This document shows, piece after piece, positions 1 to 8,359 of a stretch of DNA of 25,000 nt. The notes under the pieces are model-generated. The model worked only from the letters and a program-made list of their open reading frames with translations, was not told the origin of the DNA and did not search any database. The position numbers and the translations under genes were made by a program. The stretch comes from Hirudo medicinalis (lineage: Eukaryota; Annelida; Clitellata; Hirudinida; Hirudinidae). Within the stretch, counting starts at the first letter, position 1, and each line of letters opens with the position of its first letter. Location of the stretch: contig MPNW01000499.1 of NCBI GenBank assembly GCA_011800805.1, positions 63,158-88,157 of the forward strand, in the 5' to 3' direction.

Positions 1-727
1 AAGCTCAAAGTAGAATTAACTGATGTCTGAAAAATTTAAGGAGAGAAAAATGACCACCAGCCGTTGGAGAAATCACGTAATTAAAAAGTAATTAAATAAA
101 AAAATAATGCGCATAAAAAGTAAATGATTATTTACAAGTTCTTGATAATGATACTTCAAAGATAAGAAGTGCTTGAAAATGATTTTTTTTAGTTGGTATT
201 TCACTACATTGAAACAAGAACATACTACTTATCAACACAAATAGCACATCAAAATACAAAACTATTTTTTACTATTAATATCGTTATTATATTATTATTT
301 TTACTATTATTGAATTTAATTTCTCAAAAATTAATAAAACTTTCAATTTAGATGCATGCGTTGAAAGATCTTCGTCAACAAATCTGGTTAGCATTTCACC
401 ATTTAAAATGCTGTTCATGAATGCTAAGATTTTTCTCCATCATTCAATTTGATTTTAAAAAATTTGTTTTACCTTCGATTCCACTTCTGGCGATGTTATG
501 CTTCCCGAGTTTGTGGAAAACTTGCCTTCCTGGAGCTCTTTTTCGAAGTTTCTATTTAGTAACAAATTTATTTTGAAAATATTAAATAAAAATCAAATTG
601 GCAGTTGCATAATATAGCAAAAGCTTTGCAAAGGTGCATTGCAAAATTACTCTTCAACTATTGGCACCACATAAGTCCCCAAGCATAAGCGGACCAAAAA
701 AGCGAGTAACATCCAATTGGCTTCCAT
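1..727 (-). CDS. Partial gene for a small secreted or membrane protein (tentative, unidentified)
   Basis: I assembled this from splice signals and reading phase; the family is not recognised. Exon 1 is 651-727: ATG at 727, 25 codons plus two bases, then a gtaatt donor. Exon 2 is 473-551, 26 codons ending in AAG before a gtaaaa donor. A third piece, 1-26, follows a strong pyrimidine-rich cag acceptor and stays open to the window edge. Phases fit at both joins (2, then 0). The N-terminus starts MEANWMLLAFLV and stays hydrophobic to about residue 24, which suggests a signal peptide or signal anchor, although an Arg sits inside the core. What follows is charged and then Ser/Thr-rich (ELQEGKFSTNSGSITSPEVE). 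Introns would be 99 and 446 nt. The exon 2 acceptor is weak. The gene could be a short peptide precursor or the start of a larger extracellular protein. Chance cannot be excluded. Confidence 0.38.
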
Positions 728-1618
728 GTGACCGTTTAGTCTCTCTGCGTAATGAACTAAAAATGATGAATGGTTGACCTCTTATATTTTACCTCATTGA
801 GAAGTATCAGGTTGGGGAGATAAGATTACGATAAGGAATGTTATCGTTTGATAAGCTACTTTTGAGATATTATTTCATTTTAATATCCACCCCAACTTGA
901 CGTCCCAGCTTCGTGACGTTAATGAGAACTTTTTCTGCCGTTGCCAAGTGCTCCCGCCTTTCTCTCCGAGGTGGACCAGTGATCAAACAGGTTATATTTC
1001 AACGCTGTCATAATGTGATGCAATTTGTAACAATATAACGTGTACGTTATGAAATATAATTTTGTAGTGGCTGAAGGCGACGGAATTTCAAATTTTATGA
1101 TAATATTTTATGTTTTATTATTATAATATTTTATTTTATGATAATGTAATAAGTATGAAAGTCCTCCCCCCAAAAAAAGCTGAAAATCAAAACACTCGAA
1201 CCTATTTTAATTAAAGTTGCAAATATTCAACAAATGATGTTTAATGAAGCTCAGCAACTAACAAGTTTTAATTTGATTTGCAAATGGCTGTAATATTCCA
1301 AAAGTAAGCATAGAGCGAATGACTGAAGCAAATTAACTAATTTTTAAGATGTAAAAACGTTTTTTGAAATGTAAAATAGAATTTTCCCGAGTACATTTGT
1401 AACCTGTACAAATTTGTATTTCTATCTAGTCGATTGTTTGAGTACTAATATTTGTATTGGTGGCTCAATGGGTCCAGCAATTTGTGGATTAAAAAAAATA
1501 AAATTTCAAATGAGTAATAAAAATAAAGTGTTTATAAATTGCAATTTTAAACAAAAATAAAAATTGAAATATGTGAATAAAAATGTAACTGAACACACCA
1601 TCAAACGTATTTCATAAG
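728..1618. other. AT-rich intergenic DNA, no gene recognised
   Basis: No coding exon could be supported. The stretch contains AT-rich low-complexity DNA, for example around 1096-1150 where TTTTAT and ATAATATT blocks recur. Two TGACGT motifs near 899 and 916 look like CRE/ATF half-palindromes. If the minus-strand gene ending at 727 is real, this is its upstream region. An open but unconvincing plus-strand stretch of about 50 codons runs through about 880-1000. Confidence 0.5.
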
Positions 1619-1688
1619 GACGTCATCTGTTTCCATAGCAATCCAATTTGAATAAATACTCGTTTCTTCGGCATCTACACATGACGTC
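1619..1688 (+). promoter_or_regulatory. Promoter-like cluster: CRE, RFX X-box, CCAAT, CRE
   Basis: Within 70 bases there is a CRE-like GACGTCA at 1619-1625, an RFX X-box-like GTTTCCATAGCAAT at 1629-1642, a CCAAT box at 1643-1647, an AT-rich AATAAATACT at 1651-1660, and a second TGACGTC at 1682-1688. The X-box matches the two-half-site RFX form (GTTNCC, AT, GGNAAC) with small deviations. RFX, CREB/ATF and NF-Y sites are known to co-occur in some animal promoters. No verified transcript starts here. The strand is inferred from the CCAAT orientation and the plus-strand cyclophilin gene downstream. Individual motifs this short can occur by chance; the clustering is the argument. Confidence 0.35.
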
Positions 1689-1946
1689 TGGATGTGAGAT
1701 CAGTGTTAATTCGCTAAATAAGTAATTCACACTATTTTACAATTAAGAAACTTATTCTCGACCTCGGCGGTCCACCTTTATATGTTAGGCCTGTTACAAA
1801 TCCGATATTTGAGATATTTGATGCTGATCATTACATAATGTTACCGAATAGATACTCTAATACTATATCACATATTTGAATTGTGGAAAGGTGTTGATAA
1901 TTTGAACAGGTAAATTTTAATGTAATTTCTTCTTTTCTCATTCCAG

Positions 1947-2126
1947 GTAAATTCCGGAGCCGCTCAGCATTGCTTGTAGGCTAGCTCGTCGGTTCCTGCT
2001 GGCTTGCGAGCTTGCTTGCATTACTTGAGGGCTGTCAGGCGGACGGGAGGGAAGCTTGCCGATGGTTTGCGGGCTGCTTTGCTGGCCTTGCTGGCTTATC
2101 AGCTCGCTTGGCTGCAGGAAAAATAG
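1947..2126 (+). ncRNA. Candidate non-coding or 5' UTR exon in a GC-rich GCTNG-repeat block
   Basis: A long pyrimidine tract and ccag acceptor end at 1946, and a strong gtaagc donor begins at 2127, framing 180 bases. All three plus-strand frames hit stops within the first dozen or so codons, so it is not an ordinary coding exon. The block is much richer in G and C than its surroundings and carries many degenerate pentamers of the form GCTTG, GCTGG or GCTCG, continuing to about 2170. It could be an untranslated first exon of the cyclophilin gene that starts at 2989, a long non-coding RNA exon, or a decayed minisatellite with accidental splice signals. The next acceptor-donor pair (2160-2220) is only 33 nt away, too close for a normal intron, so a simple two-exon chain is unlikely. 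Confidence 0.25.
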
Positions 2127-2988
2127 GTAAGCCGCCTTGCTGGATTTGCTTGTAGACAGGTTCGCTGGTTTGACATCTTTGTTGGCAATTAAGTGGACGA
2201 GTTAAATATTTTCTTTGAAGGTAAACTCAGTTTTTACTCTGATGAGATGTAAATCGTTTTAAGGACTTGAATAAAAGAAAATATTATATCAACCTCTTAG
2301 AGGGTTCCATCTCTAAACATGTTTCTCTCTCTCCGGCCCAAGTCAAAATTTCTCCCCCCGGTCAATCCCTAAAGGTCCAGGAGGAAGACTTTCCGGTTTA
2401 GCCGGTGAGTTCGCGGGCTGGTTTGGTGGCCTTGTTTTAACCAGTGCTTTAAATAACAGATAATGTTTCATGCTTATAACTTTCTTTTTTGTTTTATTTT
2501 AAGGACGTGTAAATAATGTATTTGTTTCAGACGAAGGGTTATCCCGTGCTGATTTGTGTGATTTATTATTATAAAATAAGTAGCTGAATAATTGTCCACT
2601 GAATCCTAAACTTAAACATAATTGTTTTGACATTACATGGATTACATACAGAAAAATTACAATTTCACGAAAATAAAAATGAAATTACTCATAATATAAA
2701 TAAATATCGACATAAAATTATTAACAAAGTCATAATTATTGTTTAGACTCGTGACTTATGGCAAAACTTTCGTAGTATGCCTTACGCTACGACATCCATT
2801 GTCTAATGATTATTCAGTCTTCAGCGAAATATTCAATCGCACAGCTGAAAGCTTTGTAGGAATTCATGTTCTAAAGATAGACTTGTTATTCGTCTTATTT
2901 GTGAATTTCTGCTTCAATAAAGATCACACATATCCTTCGTCTTTAGGCAATTGGAGACTTTAGAAAAAACAATACTTCCAGTGACAGA
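2127..2988. other. Intergenic DNA upstream of the first cyclophilin gene
   Basis: The GC-rich GCTNG block tails off by about 2200. Another GC-rich patch lies at about 2380-2440 with a consensus gtgagt donor-like site at 2404. The remainder is AT-rich. No coding exon could be supported; a 74-codon open frame at 2739-2963 has no recognisable features. The promoter of the cyclophilin gene should lie here or further upstream, but no clear TATA box or initiator was identified. Confidence 0.4.
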
Positions 2989-4520
2989 ATGTTTGTTGCA
3001 GTATTTTCGTTAATCTCCACGTTGCTGTATTCCTGTGAAGTACAGGTATTTGATTTGATTTTATTTGTCTCTTCTTGATATTTATTAATTATTTTGTAAT
3101 ATTATTTCAAAAATATGTTTAATAATGTATTAAATATATTTTAATAAAATATGTAATAAGTATAATCACACTTATATAATCCTACTTATGTCTTGGATAT
3201 TTCCAGTTGCTTAAACAGTTTAATTGAACTTTTATTCGATTTGAAATGCTTCTGATCTCATTGAGCTGTTACAAACTCTTATAATTTAGGATAAAGATCA
3301 CCGAAATATCAAATAAATGGTTGAATGTAGAAAATTGTTTAATCAGTAATTTAATGAAATCTAATTAAACCAAAACTTTAACATTTTAACATTAACATTT
3401 TAACCAGGGTGGCGCAATAGTGGACGTGAAAGTTTTCTTCGACATCCACATCGGAGAAGAATACTCGGGTAGAATAGTCTTCGGGCTCATGAATGAGACT
3501 GCCCCATTGACGGTGGCAAACTTTATTGCCCTCGCTGACAACAAACTTCCTGGGGAAAGAGGGTATAGAGGCTCCACCTTCCACAGGGTCATAAAAAACT
3601 TCATGATCCAAGGTAAAGCTGGTGACATTTGATGTTCTGATCGTTGATACTTTGATAGCATTAATATGTTAATGTTATCATAATATAACCGTAATTATTA
3701 TTAAATATTAATTAATTTTGTCATAATTTGTAATATCCAATAACACAATATTTAATCTAATAACTAAAAACAATAATAGCAATAATCATTACTATTACTG
3801 ATTATTACGTTATTGCATTACTATACACAGTCATGTTAAGTTCTGAAATTATATTAAATTAGCTTAATTAATTAAATAACACAATAAATAATTTTAAATT
3901 TAATGTAGAAAATTGCATGTGCAGGTGGTGACATCGTCAGCAGTGATGGGATGGGAGTGATGAGCATTTACAACGGAGGATCAAACTTTAACGACGAGAA
4001 CTTCATACTCAAGAACTACGTAGGGTGGCTTGGAATGGCCAATGCAGGTGTGAACTCATTTGCCGTTCGCCTGTGAATTGTTTTCAAATTAACAACAATT
4101 AACTCATAGTTTAAATAAATTAACCTAAATTAAATAATTATATAAGTTTCATTTTAATGATATAATAATAATAATGATAATGATAATGTTAATAATAATA
4201 TTAATTAATACTTCCCATTAGATTAGGCTAAAGTTTAATGATTAAGTACCTAACGAATATTTCCAATCCAAATATTTTAAGAGCAAAATTCTTCCCAAGG
4301 TCCAAACACCAACGGTTGCCAATTTTACATCAACACTGTCCCCACTCCGTGGTTGGACAACAAGCACGTGGTCTTTGGAAAGGTTCTGACTGGAATGGAC
4401 GTTGTCAGGGAGATCGAGTACACGCTAACTGACAAATCAAACAGGCCGCTTAAGCCAGTAGTGATTTCCTATTCCGGCAGCTTTCCAGTTTCACAGCCGT
4501 TCGAAACTTCGATACCATGA
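2989..4520 (+). CDS. Secreted cyclophilin (peptidyl-prolyl cis-trans isomerase), ninaA-like, copy 1
   Basis: Cyclophilins isomerise X-Pro bonds and help fold proteins; this one should act in the secretory pathway. Exons are 2989-3045, 3408-3612, 3925-4047 and 4300-4520, giving 201 residues with all phases consistent. Exon 1 encodes a hydrophobic signal peptide ([13 protein letters not shown]). The cyclophilin fold follows from about residue 24. Active-site equivalents of human CypA are R79 (R55) in FHR, F84, M85 and Q87 in FMIQGGD, Q136 (Q111), W146 (W121) and H151 (H126). Tyr138 replaces CypA Phe113 and Cys135 replaces Ser110, giving GCQFY, the signature I recall from Drosophila ninaA. An N-glycosylation sequon NET is at residue 48. 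There is no KDEL-type signal or C-terminal membrane segment, unlike ninaA. The start was chosen as the ATG opening the signal peptide. An AATAAA lies 44 bases after the stop. Confidence 0.88.
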
Positions 4521-4563
4521 AAGGATCAGATTCCATGATCCTAGGTGTTGTTGATGTTATGTC

Positions 4564-4569
4564 AATAAA
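4564..4569 (+). terminator. Polyadenylation signal AATAAA for the first cyclophilin gene
   Basis: A canonical AATAAA lies 44 bases after the TGA at 4518-4520, followed by a T/GT-rich stretch (TTTTGTCG, TTTTGTTT) within 50 bases, which is the usual arrangement for an animal 3' end. More AATAAA copies occur near 4627-4640. Confidence 0.6.
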
Positions 4570-4763
4570 TTTCTGAGTGATGGATGATATTTTGTCGTTC
4601 TGGAGTTTTGTTTATGAAATTATAAAAATAAAAAATAAAGAAATTTAGAAGTCCGTCATTTTTGTTGTTGTAAAAACATGTTTGAAAGATTAATTGTTTG
4701 GACAATTTTATTAAAAGACAATTCATTAAAGTGAAATTTAATGATAAAACAATCTAATATATT

Positions 4764-4925
4764 TAATAATAATAATAATATGTGTATTTATATAGCGTCA
4801 TAGCATAAGCATAAGGAGCTCTTGGACTATTTGTATAGCGCCGCTTCCCAATGGCGCTTTGTGGCGGTGCAAGCTGGATTACGACCCATAACTGCTAATC
4901 TCGTTCATAGGAACGCAGCTCAACA
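4764..4925 (-). mobile_element. Retroposon (LINE/SINE) 3'-tail-like fragment
   Basis: Read on the minus strand, the segment contains AAGCGCC, then GGCGCTATACAAATAG, then ACGCTATATAAATACAC, ending in a TATTATTATT microsatellite. A GCGCTATATAAAT box followed by ATT repeats is a recurrent 3' end of short LINE/SINE-type retroposons in aquatic invertebrates and fish, from general knowledge. The near-duplicated GCTATAYAAAT box suggests a nested or tandem tail. No reverse transcriptase or pol III boxes are visible, so it would be a truncated copy. The inner limit near 4925 is approximate. Confidence 0.45.
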
Positions 4926-5725
4926 ACTTTAATTATCTGAGAAATACAAAACAGAAATAGAGAAAACATGTTTCATAAATAAATAGAAGAGCAAACACGT
5001 GATTAACACGAAATCGTGTCCTTAAGATTAAGGCCCGAATTTGACACATTTATGGACACCATTCACAGCTTATGTATGCTCTGTGGATTGTATATGATTC
5101 ACAAGCATTTGCAAGTTTATTTTCGACTTTTTTTTCCAAATAAAAATTAATGAATGAATGGTAAAAAGTGAAACATTTTTATAAATTAGAAAAAAATATA
5201 CATCCTATGTAATTTCTCTCTTGTTTGTCAAAATATTATCGAACAAAGACGAACTTGTAGGTTTAACAAATCCTAAAATAAATGTCTGCTTTTTCATTTT
5301 TATTCGTAACATTTTAACATTATTACATTTATTTATCATTATAAAGTGTTTAACAACACTTTTTTTTAATTTGTCTAACACTAGAGTCATCAAATCTAGA
5401 CACCTCAATAACAAATTCGAGTCCAGAGTTTATTTTTAGATGGAGTTGCCCCACAAGAAAAGCTCGACGAATGTTATGCACGTGTGGTAGCATCACATCC
5501 ATCACGATTCAATGATTCAGTGAATGGCTGTTCTTTCGTATGTTCACAAACATACAAACAACTGGTCTGTGCTTACTTAGGCATGAACTGGATGCAGCTA
5601 ATTTTAGCTTGAAAGACTCAGAAGTTGTGTGGATTCAATCTCTGAGAGGAAGCTTATTGAAGAACTAAATCTTAGGAGATTTTAAAGTATTGAATAGCAC
5701 TTCAGATCAAAACATCGAAATCAAA
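4926..5725. other. Intergenic DNA upstream of the second cyclophilin gene
   Basis: Mostly AT-rich with no supportable exon. Overlapping frames of about 70 codons on both strands at 5205-5439 have no family features. The 5440-5725 part is less AT-rich and probably holds the promoter: it contains an E-box CACGTG near 5479 and the perfect 7-bp inverted repeat GTATGTTCACAAACATAC near 5538-5555. No TATA box in a convincing position was found. Confidence 0.4.
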
Positions 5726-7435
5726 ATGCGTTTTTTGTTGCTTGGACTGTTTGTGGTGTTTTTGTTTGAGGTAATTTTCTAATTTTCATTCAATTTTTAA
5801 AATTAAATTCTTAAACTATTTTGTAATTAATACATTGTAATTAACATTACATTACACGTAACTCCTTGTTAATTAAATACTTAATAACTGAGAAATCACG
5901 AACTTGATGTTTATTCTCGTATTGTTGGACGAATCTGTCTAAATGGAAGTTCTGTTTAAATCGTTGGAAGTTCACGCCGTGCCACGTTGAAGGCGAAACG
6001 TGGATGATATCATTTTTTAATGAATAGTTGAACCAAACTTTAACAATTTCAAACAGACATTTTCAAAATTTCCATCAAACTTTTTCACTTTTCATGAATT
6101 TCAAATTAATTTCGATCGCATTTCAATTTAATATAATCTTTCAAATTAGGCAGTTCTGTCAGACGACTCGACTGTAGATAGAACCTATTTTGTGGGAAAG
6201 AAGGCGTTCTTCGACATCCGTATTGGAGGGGAATACGTTGGCAGAATTGTCTTCGGTCTGTACAACTGGACCTGTCCTAAGACTGTTAGGAATTTTGTTG
6301 AACTCTGTGATGGGACTCAGGGATATGGATATGCTGGATCACCATTCCACAGGACGATCAAGAACTTCATGATTCAGGGTGACAGATCAAAATAATTACT
6401 ATTCTTACGAATTAATACATTAATACTACTATTAACAATAACATCAACGCATTTGATAAATTACGCAGTTACAATAAATGTAGAAATGTTTGGGTAACAT
6501 CAAACATTTACTTTCTCAGTATTTTGGTTGGAAGGTGATTTTTTTTTTAGCAGGAGAGTTGATAATAATTATAGGTTTGAGGTGTAATCCTTCCAAATTA
6601 CTAATACTTGGTATGCAATGAACGGAATCTCAAATGTAAATCTCAAATTAATCAATTTGTAACCGTTATTATTATTATTCTTATAACTGCCATTTTCATG
6701 TTGCTGCTGCTATTAGCCATACTTAACCCAAATCTGTGACATAAATAGTATTTTGTGTGTACAGCGATTTTTACATTTAATTACAACATTCTCTGCAGGA
6801 GGAGACATTGTCAGCGGCGATGGTTACGGGTTCAAGAGCATTTATGGAGGAGAATTTCCTGACGAGAACTTCATCATCAAAAACCACGTTGGAATTCTAG
6901 GAATGGCCAACAGGGGTTAATTAAACCTTTAACCTACAATTTACTATTCAATCTCATTTTAGCGGTTTAAATAAAATAGAATTATTTGTTAGTTTTGCCA
7001 ATCAGCTACAAAGAGCTAAAATGACGTTTTAAAAGCATGTCTAATATGAATAATATTCACAAATAACATAAAAACCTCATGCTTAGCTTAACACCATATC
7101 ATTTACAAAGCACGTGTTCCAGAGAGCGTTGAACGAAAAATCTTGATAAGTGTAAAATTTAACAGTTAATTTAGTAAAACTGCTTGCAAACATTCTCAGG
7201 TAAAAATTCCAACGGTTGTCAGATCTACATCAACACAGTGGCAGCCACTTGGCTCGACGACAAACACGTGGTCTTCGGGATTGTACTGACCGGAATGGAC
7301 GTGGTGAGGATGATAGAAAACAATCCAACCGACTCCCACGACAAGCCGATCAAGCCTGTCATCATTTCCTACTGCGGTTCCATTCCAGTTGCTGCGCCTT
7401 TTGAGGTGCGCCTTCCATATCAGTACAAGGTTTAA
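5726..7435 (+). CDS. Secreted cyclophilin (peptidyl-prolyl cis-trans isomerase), ninaA-like, copy 2
   Basis: This is the tandem partner of the cyclophilin gene at 2989-4520. Exons are 5726-5770, 6150-6378, 6799-6915 and 7200-7435, giving 208 residues. Introns fall at exactly the same places and phases as in copy 1: after the signal peptide (phase 0), inside FMIQ-G-GD (phase 1) and inside MANx-G (phase 1). The signal peptide is [14 protein letters not shown]. Catalytic equivalents are present: R83, F88, M89, Q91, Q138, W148 and H153. Ile139 and Tyr140 replace the Phe112-Phe113 pair of CypA, so the proline pocket is altered further than in copy 1. The stretch [11 protein letters not shown] and MANRG resemble ninaA as I remember it. 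A sequon NWT at residue 54 aligns with the NET of copy 1. The protein has no ER-retention tail and no C-terminal membrane helix. It is probably secreted or resides loosely in the ER lumen. Confidence 0.88.
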
Positions 7436-7814
7436 AGCGATACTGGCCAATCTTCTTCTGCTAATCGCTTCTAAATTATCGATGTTGTCATTCATTTTAA
7501 AAGGTTGTTTTCCTTGCAACGCATTTGTCGGTTTTACAGCATTTTTTTCCATCCAGTGTTTTCCGTGAAAATGAATTCAACCGTTGAAATATTTTATAAT
7601 TCAATTTCAAAATCATTTTGTCGTATGTCAATGTTTCCTTTGTGAGAATCCCAATGGCTAATTTTTCAGCAGATATTGTTTCATTTTTATCCAGTTTACA
7701 AATTTTACCGCTTAAATATTCCAAAGCACTTGGTAACTAATCCTAAAGCATTTATGTACTTCCGTCTAAATTTGAACCAAGTAAGCAAAATCAGTATTTT
7801 ACAACTTTGTAGAC

Positions 7815-7820
7815 AATAAA
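7815..7820 (+). terminator. Polyadenylation signal AATAAA for the second cyclophilin gene
   Basis: This is the first canonical AATAAA after the TAA at 7433-7435, which would give a 3' UTR of about 400 bases. Variant signals nearer the stop could be used instead. Confidence 0.45.
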
Positions 7821-7873
7821 GAACAATTGATAATTTCGAGAGTTTCATGATATGATATTGAATACCTATATAC

Positions 7874-7894
7874 ATATATATATATATATATATT
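7874..7894. repeat. AT dinucleotide microsatellite
   Basis: An uninterrupted run of about ten AT units sits between the cyclophilin and RING genes, outside any exon. Confidence 0.85.
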
Positions 7895-8359
7895 AGCAGA
7901 GAAAGCTTCCCTCTACATTAGTGGTCTTGAAGTTCTGTTGAACATACGCTACTCTAATCAAACTCTGTATCGTTATCGTTACTAGCCGTACCTGCCTATC
8001 CGTGCACAAATGGAACGAAATCGTTTCGATGGAACCTCTGTAATTTATGGAAATCTATAATTTGTCTCAATGAAAAACCTCTTTTCGAAAGAAATAATGC
8101 TCTTTGATTCACAAGATGTTCCAAAAGTATGTCATGTTCGTAAAAGTAATGAAAAAATATACATAAATGTTCGAAAACAATCCAAAAATAGATTTTGATA
8201 AAAATTGCTCTTGAAAATTCATACTTCATTACTTCATACAGTATTTCCCTCTCGGGTTAAATCCAAAATCCTTTGATACAATAGATGGATCAACGAGATT
8301 CTAAATTAACACGAACGATTTTTCTGAGGTTGATTGAGGTGCTCCAGTAACCTGGTCGT

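Larger units (their letters stand above)
7436..8359. other. Convergent intergenic region between cyclophilin copy 2 and the RING gene
   Basis: The 3' ends of the plus-strand cyclophilin gene and the minus-strand RING gene face each other here. An AATAAA for the cyclophilin is at 7815-7820. No canonical AATAAA is visible for the RING gene on the minus strand (no TTTATT on the plus strand below 8360 in this interval). An AT dinucleotide repeat is at 7874-7894. Minus-strand open frames at 7196-7552, 7497-7724 and 7996-8229 show no family features. Confidence 0.5.

Noticed and set aside
880..1000. Plus-strand open stretch of about 50 codons ending at a cag|gtta donor-like site
   Set aside because: No start codon, acceptor or family similarity was found, and the region overlaps CRE-like motifs upstream of the minus-strand candidate gene.
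1681..1724. Short plus-strand ORF beginning ATG ACG TCT near the CRE-like site
   Set aside because: It reaches a stop after 14 codons and no downstream exon in phase could be found; the donor-like gtaatt is not enough.
7196..7552. Minus-strand 118-codon frame
   Set aside because: It is the antisense shadow of cyclophilin copy 2 exon 4.
8240..8275. tRNA B-box-like GGTTAAATCC
   Set aside because: No matching A box, cloverleaf or acceptor stem could be drawn around it.
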